From positions 1 through 64,000 of the forward strand of contig JABYQR010000089.1 in assembly GCA_022592445.1 (NCBI GenBank): a DNA stretch of 64,000 nt, read 5' to 3'. The DNA comes from Cytidiella melzeri (lineage: Eukaryota > Basidiomycota > Agaricomycetes > Polyporales > Irpicaceae). Of the stretch, positions 11,069 to 22,865 are shown piece after piece. Made by a program: the position numbers and the translations under genes. Positions within the stretch are counted from its first letter, which is position 1, and every line of letters begins with the position of its first letter. A model generated the notes under the pieces. It had not been told where the DNA came from. It did not search any database and saw nothing but the letters and a program-made list of their open reading frames with translations.

Positions 11069-11276
11069 TTGTAGTACAGTCTCTTTACTCCAGATCAAGT
11101 TGCTTTTCAAAGGTATCACCAATAGCAAATGCCCTTGCTACAGTTACAATTCTTGAAAATCACTGAAGAATGAAGAGAAATTGTTCCAGTGTGCTCCAGC
11201 CCATTGTAGTCTGAGTTGTGTTGCAGGGGTCTTTCAGTAGGTTCCTGATTTGGATTTTTGTTTCGTTTTGAGCGAG
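11069..11276. other. Helitron-derived flank, no gene
   Basis: Bases 11069-11140 continue the family segment interrupted at 8849. Bases 11143-11204 are a degenerate 62-bp copy of the Helitron 5' end in + orientation. After about 11206 the sequence becomes the upstream region of the DUF6589 pseudogene. Confidence 0.5.
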
Positions 11277-12968
11277 TATGAAATGTGTCTTGAGTGTTTC
11301 ATCTCCTGCTCCAAGCGTGCAGTGCCTGCCTGCCTTTGTTACAACTTTCTATACTACTTACGCCCTCATCGACAATCTATGCAACACACTTGGGACTCAT
11401 CTGAGTCTGGAGATGTTGCCTCCCATGTACTCACACCTGAGTTGACTGCTCCTCCACTGTTATCTCTGAATTCCCGCCTTGATGCTGTCCTGCAATGTAT
11501 GCAAAGTCATAACTTCACACTTGGAGAATTTCTTGTCGGCTCTTCCAGGCTAGATCTGACAGGACAAAGAAAAAGACCCAGCGCCATACACAGATGGTGT
11601 CCAGCTTTCTGGATGGCCCTCAAAACAATATGATGCTATCAGCCTTGTCAAGGAGTTGTACAACAGCAGGCACTCGACTACAAGGAAATCATGAGGGCGA
11701 GGAGTTTTTGGCACGCAATAAGCTGCAACAATGGGCGGTTGAAGTGTTGAGGACATGATCAGCAGAGAGGCAGAGGAACTTGCATCAAAAAGGGTGGACT
11801 ATGGCTGGCTGGGGAAATGACTTGGGAGTTTGCAGCGCAGTTCTCGCTTGCCCCCCTTGCAAGAGCAGCTTGGAAAATGTCTCCAACATGTATTTGTGTT
11901 CTGGCTGCCACGGCCATCTCGAAGGAAGGCTGAAAAAAGCCTCTGTCCTGGTTTGCTCAAGCGCAGGGTGCTCCTAGTGCTAACTACTACCAGAGCTACT
12001 CAGTCTGGTCGTGTAAAACTGGAGGGATCGCTGGGTTGTAAGTCATCAATTTAGTCACAAGCACATAGTCACTGACTGGTTGCACAATGCTCAGATTGTT
12101 ATCATTGTATTCATGATGCTTCTGAATGCTTGAAACCTGCACTTTACGGTACTTCAGAAGTTGATGGGTGTTTGGCTTTTTGCAAATTCAGCTGCTCGTG
12201 GTGTATACAGCTTTCTCGGAAGAATAGGCCTCTCGGTGGTGTACTCAACCACTCTTGAGCTACTGAGAGGTCTGTCGCAGACTGCACAAAGCTCTCTGAG
12301 AACAGAAGCAACCAGGAGTGTACTGAGCATTGTGTATGATAACATCAATCGGAAGCAGGAGGTGTGGGATGCAGAATATGGCGAGCGGGCGGTTATTGAT
12401 AGTGGATCTGTTGAAACTGCGATCATACTTGAAGATTGTGAACCAGAGAAAGCATTCAACATTGCGGCCCTAGAACAAGCAAGAGCAAAGAGACTTTGAA
12501 AACAGCTCACTGTTGAAGTACTCCTTTCTCGTATCAACTAGCGTTAGCAGGGCCGGCAAGCGGCAAGTACAATTCCTGAAGACTTGATACATTTCCCAGA
12601 ATATCATGAATATCAATAAATCAGAATTCAATATCACGCAGGTTATACATTTCTCACAATATCATAGATGTTAATAAATTAGATGTCATTATTGCGCAGG
12701 TATCTTAAACATCACAAGATGTGCAAATTGCTACAGTACTGGTCCGACCGTGTTTTGCTGTTGCCAACATGTTGCAGCTTACACCATTCATGTTTCCATC
12801 ATATTCAGTATGTCTACCTGTACTTATACCATCATGGAACCACAGATCTCCGTTATTACTGACTATACAAGATTTATAGTGATTATTTCCATAGTAAATG
12901 ATGCCATGCAGTTTGTAATTGTATCCACTAACGTTTATAACATGTTGAAACCTGACAACCAGTTCTCC

Positions 12969-15900
12969 CTATATACACATTGCAATGAACGGTGGTGCAT
13001 GATCAAATTTGTATATATTCTCCATTACGCTGTGACAGTCACTGCATTTCTTTCCAGACTTTGTTCTCAATAGAGCTGTCATCCATGCAGACGTGATTTG
13101 AGCATTACATGATCCTGCTTGTTTTGCTTTATTTCTCCATGCAGACTTTGTACATTGCCACATTAGAGAGTTGGAAAATAAGCTAGAAGATTTTTCATTT
13201 CGACATAAAATGCAGTACACAGTTTTGACAATATGGCTAACATCAGGTTTGAGTAGAAATTCATATAATTCTCTAACATTATTGCCTGTTGTACTGATTG
13301 AGAACACACTTGGAGCTTCACAATGAAATGCAAGCTGTATACGGTCTCACGCTTTATCTATATCATCTGAGTCAAGATCTACACCTTCAAACATGTCACA
13401 AAATATTTTCAAGTATTCATTTGTTGTTGATGTCAATTTACACCATTCTTCTGGTGTATGCCTCATAATGCTAAATATCATAGTGAACATACTATCAAAT
13501 GCACAGCTATATGTTTGACCATTCCATACAAAACCCATAGGGCCATTGAGTACAGGTATACGGTCATTGATATTTGTTTTTCTGCCGTTTACATGGCTGG
13601 GTGGAACTTTCCTGATGTTCAGTTACTTTCTGTCTACGCTGTTTATTAATACAAACACCTTTTAGCCTACTCAGTTGATTGATCTGTACAGTACCCTGAA
13701 CAGGAATGTATCGTCTGGCATCAGTATTGACTCTCAACGGTTTTTTCTCGCTAGTTTCAGGTTTAGATGTAGATTGTTTTGTCAGTCTTTTCTTTATGTC
13801 AAGTACTTGCCATTCTGCTTCTTGGAATGGATCACCAATATCATAGGTGTTGATTAAATCCCATTGTACCGGACTAGGCATTGTTCTAGGAACATAGTCA
13901 CTTCCTCTTGCATATCTATATGATGATATTAGATGGCTCCGTGTTGTACCACCTACACCCTTGGGTAATTTCTTTTTGAAACGCAATTATGTAAGCTCAT
14001 CTAGCAATGCTAACTCTCGGAACTCCTGTCTCAAATATCTAGACAATCTCCTAGTCATGTGTTTATCTGCGAAATCTTGAGCAATCATAGTACCCTGATA
14101 TGTTGAACCTCTTGATAAGCAAGTGTACATAGACTGGTGACTGCGACAATTGTGTATGTCAACAACATTGTACTTCCTTGTCCGACCTTGGAATGTGTAG
14201 TCCATCATGCCAAACTTTACTATTACTGTACACGGTTTATAGTTCTTTGCACGCCATCAGGATGCTGACAATCACGTTTATACGTTCTGCTGTGACAGGT
14301 TCTACATCAGGTTCCAATCCATCTAGTTTGATTGGTATTTGTGGTGAAGTTAGCTTTATAAACAACACATCTAATGTGTTGTGATTTGCGTCTATAGGCT
14401 GAGATTCCCACCCAACTACAACACCTTCTGCTCCATTAGTCACACCACACTCTGTTGCTTTGTTTTTCTTAATCATAATAGGCATTCCTATACAAGTACC
14501 TAATTTGCCAGGATGGTTTCCAGTATTGCTTGGAGGCAATGACCAAAACACAGCTTGATCTTGTGGATGAAGGCAGTCAGTATTCCGTGATGGATCTGCT
14601 TTTGTTTTACGGATCTTGGTCAAAAGCTTTGTCTCATCATTGTTGGAGCTATAACAATCTACAGAGTAAAACTAACTCAGAGTTTGATGGGCCTCTTGCA
14701 AGATTTGTTCTGCTCCTCTGTCATTGAATTTATCTCTACTTGCATTGTAGTATGTTATAGTTGAGACATTACGGAACACAGTATTTGACCACTTTTGTCA
14801 ATCTTTTGAAATACCAGCTATTCTAGTTTGCAGAAAAGTAATATCTTCTTGGTACAAGACTTGTACCTTAAGTTTTCTAGCAAAGTGCAGAACATTGCAT
14901 CTTCATCTGTCTGTGAATTTTGTCTCATGTTGGTGCGTAAGATGACCGCAGTGGTAAACTGATGCCATATTGCTTTACCTAAAGCAGCTTGCTGATCCTT
15001 ATGAGACTGTGCTGCATGGATACCAGACTGAACAGTACTTGAATAGAGGGTGTCTCCTGTGATACTGGGGCAAGCTGTGCAAATTCTCCTGCAAAAATGG
15101 CATGTTTCCCTCCAAATGGTTCAGTCTCATTGTCCAAGGCCATACACATTTGTCTGCTAATATTTTTAAGTTGAAACATTCATATCTCATCCATAAATAT
15201 GTACTCTACATACTGCAAGTTACTATTAATTTCACTTAGAGCTCCTAGTTATTCAGTTTTTACAATAAGGGTTGATACCTAGCATAAAATGATCAGTAGA
15301 ACCACCAATCAGCAATGCAGCTGATCGAGTAGGTGCCATACAAAGGAACCAATAAGCTTAATTGTGACAGGTAAAAAATGTATCAATGATTTAATAACTT
15401 GAGATTTCCTGTACCAGCCATTCCACCCAAATACATCTTCAGCTGAGACGGTTTTTCAAGTATTGAGTGATTTGCTATGATTTTGAAAGCCCTGGCCTGT
15501 TCAGTGTTCAATGTATAGCTACTTAAAGATTCATTGATAAGGGAGTGATCTCCTTAGATGCTGCTTCAAATATCTTTTCATAATATGGAATATCAATGAC
15601 TTCTACAAGATCAATAGAATAGTTGTGCTTTTTGATTGCCTTTGATGCAGCTAACTGTCCTTGTTGACTGCTCAAAATTTCATCTTTGGTCTTGTTCAAT
15701 AATTTTTGCCAATGATAACAGCTTGGTGTTGTATCATCATCTACTGTTGGATATCAACAGAGTGGTCATCTGCATTCAAAAACTCATTCCTTTTGAGCAT
15801 GTCTTCAGTATCCATCATATGTTCTAGCTGTAATATTGTTGATCTGTCGATAGGTGCCATGTCTGTTACATTATGCTCATCAAAACCACATTGTTCTGAA

Positions 15901-16030
15901 TCAAGTATACCAATGAATTCTTCTTCAGTTCCGTCTAGCATGTCATTACCAAAGTATGGTGGCATAGAAACAACATCTAGAGTTTTTGTTTCTTGTTGTG
16001 CTGCAAAATCATCTCTGGCATTGTAACATT
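12969..16030 (-). pseudogene. Helitron Pif1-family helicase, degenerate, with C-terminal extension
   Basis: Read 16030 to 12969, the blocks are: acidic linker (15965-15741); Walker A region near 15400-15420, where one base is missing so GTGKS is out of frame; Walker B region near 15190, with a stop after DEI; PFGGKHAIFAGEFAQLAPV (15115-15060); LPPSNTGNHPGKLG and KGAEG-like segment (14540-14400); GRTRKYNVVDIHNCRSHQS (14185-14125) with YTCLSRG, the helicase C-terminal motifs; then RQEFRELALLDELT. Downstream blocks (13986-13564, 13538-13347, 13307-12969) contain SCAFDSMFT and a CSDCH segment. These belong to the long C-terminal extension common in fungal Helitrons, possibly cysteine-peptidase-like (inference). 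No Rep domain is visible. Stops and frameshifts throughout mean it is not functional. Confidence 0.85.
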
Positions 16031-16744
16031 CATATTGCAGATTGAAATTATTTGTAATATATGTGTATTGCTGGGAAATTTGTAGTTGTTGAACTCATCA
16101 CTCCAAGTCAAGTCTTTGACTTAACTCTAAACACGAGCACATGAATTGAAAAGTGCAGCAAAGTCATGCAGTAGTCTTCTTGATTGCCTTTATCTTCTTG
16201 CAGTAGATACCATCTACAATACATCTACAATTCTACATGCCTGATCCCATTAAGGTGGTTCGAGACACTGAAAACGTTCATAGAAGTGCTGATAAGTAAC
16301 AAAGTGAATGCTACATGGAGATATCAGGAGAGCCACTTGAAGTGAGGAACAGAGTGATGCACAGTCCAATAGATGCTCTTGTCCACTTGATTGAGGAGAG
16401 AGTGTCCATCCCGGAGAGAGATACATGAAATTACAACTACAGCAAACCACCAAACATGTCGGCCCTGCAACACCAAGCCTACACAACACCACAAGAGCAA
16501 TGTGGTATTGCACAATGCCACAACTGTCGCATCATATGACCAAATATAGCCCTGCGTGTATAGAACAATAGGAACAAACATGTACTCACTGGTTCTGTCA
16601 TTTCAAGACCGAGTACAAAGCTGACCTTGAGGATTGATGAGTGAGATATAGAGGTGAGAGTTCAAGTGTATGGAGGTGAGAGGGGAGTGGCAAACGGAGG
16701 GAGCACTGTCCTCATGCACCACGAAGTGTAACTCGCACTGCAGA

Positions 16745-19236
16745 GCCAATAGCCGTGAATTTCGCCGGTCAAACGTGTTAGGGAAGTGGATTCGCACGAT
16801 AAGGAGTTGAATGTCAGCGAAAGTTGATATCGAGCGATATCGCGGGGCGGGCGTTAAAATGACCTTGTCTGACTCGGAGCGTGAAATTTGCGTGACAAGG
16901 GGTATTTTCAACAACATGCTGAGTTCAGCAGGTGAATTTCACCGCTTCCGCGGCACCGGCGCCATAATATATAATATCATCTGCTATAGCTACGTACATA
17001 TATATGTATAACTTATTGGCAACAGTTTCTGTAAGGAGTATGTATGTAAATATAGCTGCATGGCCTCTGAGACCTAAACCGAAAAGAACACGGGATGCGG
17101 CAAACAGGAAAGAGTTGCCAGCGGAGAATGCAGAGGTGACGCAGGCATTGACGATGTGTGAGAGGACTTTGTTACCGGTACGTTGCATGGTGATGATGTA
17201 CGGTTGTTCTGTAGTGGTGCCGGAGCCGTTGAGTAGAGCGGGGTTGTTGTAGGGGACAAGCATGCCGGTGATGAGGATGCCAAGGATTTGCCCGTGGGGG
17301 GTGAGTACAAGGGTAGGGAAGGGAGAGGGAGAGGGCTTACGTAGAAGATAATGATACACCAGAAGACGCGGCGAATGGCCTTGGCAATGTTGCATCGGGG
17401 GCTCTCTGTTTCAGAGGCAGCGCTGTGTCAGCGAGGTGAGTCGCTGAAAACACACATATACATGGAGGAAAGCTAACACGTACATGGCGGCGAGCTCCAT
17501 GCCCTGGAAGGAGAAACCAGCCTGAACGAAAACGGTGAGGATGCCAAGGAAACGATTGACGCCGATGTGATTGGGCTCGAGACCTGCGCCAGCAACGGCG
17601 CCGGGGTTCTTCCAGTAGCGGAACCCGCGGCGGTCGTGTCAGGTCCTCCGCCGAGGTCAATGACGAGGCCGGTCAAGATGAGGCCAGTAATGAGAAGGAC
17701 TGCGATGGGCGATGAGAACAAACAAGGTGGAAAGAAAGGTAAAAATACAACAACGCTTGATGATGGAGAAGAAGAACTCGGACTCTCCAAACCATCGAAC
17801 ACCAAAGATGTTTATGTAGGACAAGGAAGTACAAGGGAAGCACTACGCACGCAATCATCTAGACATGCCTCTGCTTCAGCTTTCTCTGGACGCGGTTGAG
17901 CTCGTGGGCGTCGAAGTGGTAACAGTCGTCTGCTTTGGCGACGTAGACGTGGGGCGGAGAGAGCGTTGTTTTGAGTCAGCAATGTAATACTAGGACAGAA
18001 GCAACGCATATACTCATTGAAAGGCCCTAGTAGCTCTCCTGGGTCTAGTGGCGTGTTCTCAGTCCTAGCAGGTGATGGGCTCAGGGGGTTGGCACTGTTA
18101 GACGAGGAGGAGAGGGAAGAAGATGAGTGATTAGAGAAAGGAAGGGGGAAAACGGGTGTCGGGTGAGATTTGGACTTTAGAAACCAAAGACGGTAGTGCG
18201 GTGTGTGGATTTATGATGTGTTCGCCAGAGTCGAGGTCGTGATTGCAGAGTGGTGGTTGTCGCGAAGTGAGTCAAGCAGTGAGTGGTGGGTAGTGAGTAG
18301 CAGAGATGTTAGTTGTTGTTGAGGTTGTCGTCGCCGTCTGGTGGCCGTAATGTCGTTTCCGTTGTACAGACTCAACGCAGCAAATAAATTCACTTGCGAG
18401 AGGATGGTGGTCGTTGAGGTGCCGGCCAACTTCCAACTGCAGGCCGACGTGCGCCGTGTTTGTGCGCACATGCTGTAGCTGTAGTTATGATAATGGTGCT
18501 GTAACGTTGTTCCGTCGTCGTACAGACTCAATGCAGCGAATAAATTCACTTGCGAGAGGATGAGAATGGTGCCGTGCGGTGGTCATGCTTGTTCGTGATC
18601 ATTGCACGCAGCCAAAGTTTAGTTTGGGCACACAAACACGGCGCGCGTCGGCCTGCGGTTTGGAAGTCGGCCGCGCACCTCAGACAACCACCATCCTCTT
18701 GCAAGTGAATTTATTTGCTGCGTTGAGTCTGTACGACGACGGAAACAACATTACGGCCACCAGACGGAGACAACAACCTCAACAAAACTAACATCTCTGC
18801 TACTCACTACCCACCACTCACTGCTTGACTCACTTCGCGACAACCACCACTCTGCAACCACGACCTCGACTCTGGCAAACACATCATAAATCCACACACC
18901 GCACTACCGTCTTTGGTTTCTAAAGTCCAAATCTCACCTGACACCCGTTTTCCCCCTTCCTTTCTCTAATCACTCATCTTCTTCCCTCTCCTCCTCGTCT
19001 AACAGTGCCAACGCCCCTGAGCCCATTACCTGCTAGGACTGAAACTCAGCATGTTGTTGAAAATACCCCTTGTCGCGCAAATTTCACGCTCCGAGTCGAA
19101 CAAGGTCATTTCAACGCCCGCCCGCGATATTCGCTCATATCAACTTTTGCCGACATTCAACTCCTTATCGTGCGAATCCACTTCCCTAACACGTTTGACC
19201 GGCAAATTCACGGGCTATTGGCTCTGCAATGATGTT
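16745..19236. repeat. Fold-back element, arms about 0.6 kb
   Basis: Segment 18615-19236 is the inverted copy of two left segments, 18061-18470 and 16745-16925. In the right arm the two parts are contiguous. In the left arm the permease fragment (about 16926-18057) lies between them. The loop is about 145 bp (18470-18615). Short ORFs in 18211-19263 are translations of the arms. I find no transposase. Confidence 0.75.
16925..17960 (-). pseudogene. Amino-acid permease fragment (YAT-type)
   Basis: On the minus strand near 17930-17875 is YHFDAHELNRVQRKLKQRHV, the cytoplasmic start of fungal amino-acid permeases. A stop replaces the expected Gln before MIA. The sequence then jumps to a block with LILTGLVIDLGGGP (about 17690-17640) and to GILITGMLVPYNNPALLNG and SAFSAGNSFLFAASRVLFGL (17260-17070). 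These are permease core helices. Several N-terminal transmembrane segments are missing, as is the C-terminus. Intron-like gaps remain between blocks, so this is a genomic fragment and not a processed copy. The family imports amino acids across the plasma membrane. This piece cannot, and most likely rode in with the Helitron. Confidence 0.8.
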
Positions 19237-19379
19237 TCTGTCCTCATGCGCCACAAAGCGTAACTCGGGCTGACAGGCAAGAGGACATAAGTGTGATTAC
19301 GCGCGCTCCAAAAGTCAATGAGGTGAGCCAACAATGAGGATATAGATATTCAACGTTGCTGCTGCTCGCGGTGCTACAT

Positions 19380-20052
19380 GGATGTACGAGTGCCCCTTAC
19401 CCCGTATTTGGCTTTAACGTATTCACATTGGTAGGATCTCCCGGAGGAAGAGCAGCCTGTTTGGCCGTCTCGCATTTCTCCTCGTCGCAGGCTGTCTCGT
19501 GCTCAATTGTCTCCTTACGGTTATATTCTCCGTCTTGTCAATCAACAACTACCAGGAGGCAAAGCGCTCGCGGTTTCAATGAGATGTACACCAATAGACA
19601 AGCCGGTGAGCATTTTATCTCTCTCTTCTTTCGTTTCGTTCTGAGCATCATGCCCATGTGTAGTGCAGGTTCACATATCCAACCTCGCCGCTCAAACCAG
19701 CGCCTCGCTTTTCCAACAAACCCACGCACCACCGTACTTCCCTGACCTCGGCGTCCGCCCACATCCCCTTGCTTACAACTGGGTGTACAACAAAACAGAG
19801 GACGTCTCTCCAACATCCATCACTACTGACCGCTCGATCACGCACGCTATCGTCGAGATTCAGGACGGCATCGGGATGAACGTGTGGGAGGCGACTGGCT
19901 TCCGCAGAGTTCTGGGTGATGATGGCGGTGATACCTGCGTTTGAGAAGTGGAAATTCAAGGTGCATTGAAGCTGGAACCGATGAAGCCGTGGTGGGTGCT
20001 CGAGTATGTAGAAGGCGACAAGTTGGCCGTGCTGCAGAGGAGAGGGTGGTGA
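19380..20052 (+). pseudogene. ALG12: ALG12 (alpha-1,6-mannosyltransferase) C-terminal fragment
   Basis: The blocks include SLFGRLAFLLVAGCLVLNC, then NNY and PGGKALA in neighbouring frames, FNEMYTNRQAG, an intron (about 19603-19670, GTGAGC...GTGCAG), and then ISNLAAQTSASLFQQTHAPP and WVYNKTEDVSP. The tail near 19945-20052 reads LKLEPMKPWWVLEYVEGDK. The order NYPGG, AAQTG-like, YNKTE fits the C-terminal third of ALG12, the ER enzyme that adds the eighth mannose to the dolichol-linked N-glycan precursor. At least two frame changes and the absence of the N-terminal membrane domain make it a pseudogene fragment. It lies inside the 8.6-kb Helitron and retains an intron. Confidence 0.72.
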
Positions 20053-21008
20053 TCCAATAATTCTGTACTGTACGCCAACATTTTTCTTGAAAATTCATGT
20101 GCTCTGCGTGTCCAACCCGACTTGCCCTCTACTAGTTGTAAGCTTTTTGCCTGCAGCACCAGTCATTTGATTCTCGACAACTTGTTGGTCATGGGAGCCG
20201 GTGTGCGCAGTCCACATTGGCCTTCAGCACTCACGTCCTCGCCCTGTTGTCCTACAATCTGCAACTCAGGACTGTGTTCTGGTATTGTGAGTGCTCGTGA
20301 ACCCTCACGTTACGCAAGACCTTGCACTGATGATTGCAATTTGCGGACAGATCACTCACGGTACAAACCCTCATCTGAGTCTGTGCTATCGCCCAATAGT
20401 CAAGGTACACGACTACATGTACAGGGAAAGAGAAGCGTATCTAGCCAACAGACAATATTGCCACTGAGTAAATAACCACTGAGTCACGCATGCAACACAA
20501 GAAGATTGCCTGTAAGCCGCCAAGTGTACTTGAAATTGCAGAGTGGATGACAAACACACATTTCACAAGGTTGGGACATTTGGAAGTTCTGATTTCCCTA
20601 AATCAGGTTTATCTCTGGGGTGAAGTTGGCAGAGTGTCACCCACTGACCATTACAGGTTTTGCCATCAGTGAGAGGGGTAATCGGCCCGATGCGGTGGCA
20701 GCCGCTTGCAAACTATGTGATTGGTACAAACCGGATAGCCAAAAATCATGTGATAACCTGCAAGAAAAGATCAGCGGGGTTTAAAACGGAGTCTGAGCAA
20801 CTTTTATCAGTATATTGACTGTATGTCCCCAACATTGGGTTCATCCAAGAAGATTTTTATGTCTGTGTGTTGCTGAGGGGCAGGACTATCTGATGATGTA
20901 AGATTTGTGTCTATTCATGTACATGTGTTCAATACAAAATACAAAAACAGATTTTTGATGGGAGATTCAGCTCATCACATGCATTTGTAGAGAGAATAAC
21001 AAAGCAAA
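20053..21008. other. Helitron interior without recognisable gene
   Basis: There is only short frame-shifting ORFs here (20122-20475, 20490-20672) with no domain I can recognise. Composition becomes AT-rich towards 21000. It lies between the ALG12 fragment and the 5' end module of the Helitron. Confidence 0.5.
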
Positions 21009-21172
21009 TGAAACACCATCAAATCATTACACCACACTGTTACAAAATTTATTACCACATGTATTACCCCATCAAATTCCCACAGTTTGGGGACAAAAAG
21101 GTCACATCTGCAAAAGCATCAATGCGCTGGCGCGAACTGGAACAATTCTTCTTCATTCTTCAGGAATCGTAA
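21009..21172 (-). repeat. Helitron 5'-end module, inverted partner of 26764-26929
   Basis: About 165 bp, nearly identical in inverse orientation to 26764-26929, from the outer TGAAACACCATCAAATCATT to the inner GGAATCGTAA. Both are closer to each other (for example the GCGCTGGCGCGAACTGG segment) than to the copies at 2100-2208 and 10960-11068. They define a sub-family. Confidence 0.8.
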
Positions 21173-21787
21173 TTAGGGCCACCTTAACTGTGTGCTTGCT
21201 GTTCACATTGTCTCATTCCTCGTCATGGAGTTCCCACTCCTATCACACTTTCAGCCGATGCTCAATAACAAGCTCCGCACCAAACTAGCGACACATTGTA
21301 TGCGAAAAGGGCGGCGTACCCAGGCATTCCCAATGGCTGCTTCAGAACATGATGAAGGGTCTACAGAGGGAAACCGCAAGGTTATCAATGACCTGCTGCT
21401 CAACCAGCTTGGCTTGAAGAAGGATGAAGTAAACTGTAGGCTTACTATTGTGACAGGAGACCAATCCACTATAGAGAAAATTTGCACCCTCAAGCGTTTT
21501 CTTGACAGCTGTCCTCATGGCTATCACCAGTATGGCTTAATTCAGCTGTGGCATATGGGTTGGTCAGATGTTGAGCAAATTCTTGACACCCATTGGGGTC
21601 CCAAATCTTGCTCAAAGGGGAGTGAGATTTGCATTGAGGATGTGTCTACATTCAGCTTTGTCAATGAGCTTCTTGGACAAAAGGTGAAGAACATGAAACG
21701 CCCCGACTATTATCCAGCACAGGCTCTTGTCTTTGATACACTTTGTGCAGAAGTTCTTGAATGCTGGCGGTAAGCCCATGGGAGCAG

Positions 21788-22512
21788 TGACATGGATAGT
21801 CCAACAGACCAGATTTTTCCAACATTGTCACAAGTTTATAGTCTTAAGCGCCTATCTAGAGCGCTTATTTTCCGGCTAGGAGTGTTACCAGACCTAACCC
21901 TAACCCGGGTCACGTGACATCCTGCCTTATTTATCAATAGTCCAGACCCAAACCCTAGACTCAGTCTGGAGCGGTTCCAGATCAACCTAGGCTATTGTTC
22001 TATTGTTCCTCTTCCATTGATGGGGATTCCCCAGGGATTCCCCCAGGTCTTATTGTTCTATTGTTCTTATCCTATTGTTCTATTGTTTTATTGTTCTAGC
22101 TCTATTGTTCTACGTACCCTGGTCCTTGACAGTTACTCAGGTCCTTGACAGTTACCCTGGTTCCTTATTGTTCTATTGTTACTCCAGTCCCACAGTTACT
22201 CCAGTCCCTAGTGTGGGAACTGGTGCACAGACCACCCAGACACAGTATATATAGTACCCCTTACCCTCCCTGGTTCTGCATCTTGACCTCTTCGTCATTT
22301 GCACTGCCAGGTGAGTTACTCAATGTAACCTAGTATAAGCATGATATTAACTTTGTCATTTGCACTGCCAGTATCCGGCCTCTGTGCCTGCTTGCCTGCT
22401 CATCATCGACTCTGACCTTGTTGTCGTTGTTGGAGATCCCTTTCCTTTTCCACCATCATCCATTCCACCCTTGTTTAGGGTTTAGCAGTATAGCAGCAGT
22501 CGCTCCGCGACA
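21788..22512 (+). repeat. Solo LTR, family L1, TSD AGCAG
   Basis: Starts TGACATGG and ends CGCGACA, 725 bp, between perfect AGCAG duplications (21783-21787 and 22513-22517). It has a TATATATAG box near 22248, a string of CTATTGTTC motifs before it, and an intron-like unit (GTGAGT...CCAG) bracketed by a 21-nt direct repeat after it. It interrupts the DUF6589 gene just after a VLECWR segment. Confidence 0.95.
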
Positions 22513-22865
22513 AGCAGATCTTAACTACTGGCAAGTAGGCTTACAGAATTTCTCACTTTTGTAGTGAACACTATCAGACAGATGATCTTGGAGTGTGTAT
22601 GGTCACCAGACAGCCAACACTTGATGAGCTTATGCAAGATGCACAGCATCTTTTCAATACCTACCTTACAACAGCATCTGCTGAGTGTGCTTTACAGGGC
22701 AGACTTGCAGAGACTCTGTTTCTGCAGGCTCCCAGTGGACCAGCCCGTTCCAAGGAAGCTCAGCACCTGCTGCACCAAGGGGAGATCAAATACTGGCAAA
22801 CCCAATTCTGCGTATGCGTGATAGCATGCCACATTGTGAGTTCCAATCAGCCATTGCTGACAGGG

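Larger units (their letters stand above)
12538..21172 (-). mobile_element. 8.6-kb Helitron with helicase remnants and captured gene fragments
   Basis: On the minus strand the element begins TTACGATTCCTGAAGAATGA (end at 21172) and ends ...GCTAACGCTAG (12538-12541), the same ends as the short Helitrons at 3525-5338 and 8850-11068. The flanks join as ATCAA|TTAGG, and the DUF6589 reading frame continues across the join apart from one stop. Inside, in minus orientation, are helicase exons (12969-16030) close to the 3' end. The Rep/HUH domain is missing. The rest holds an inverted repeat with an amino-acid permease fragment and an ALG12 fragment. The fragments retain introns, so capture was at DNA level. 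A 62-bp direct repeat lies near 12590-12700. Confidence 0.72.

Noticed and set aside
13347..13538. Independent cysteine peptidase gene
   Set aside because: The SCAFDSMFT block is collinear with the Helitron helicase and looks like its C-terminal extension; peptidase activity is only a guess.
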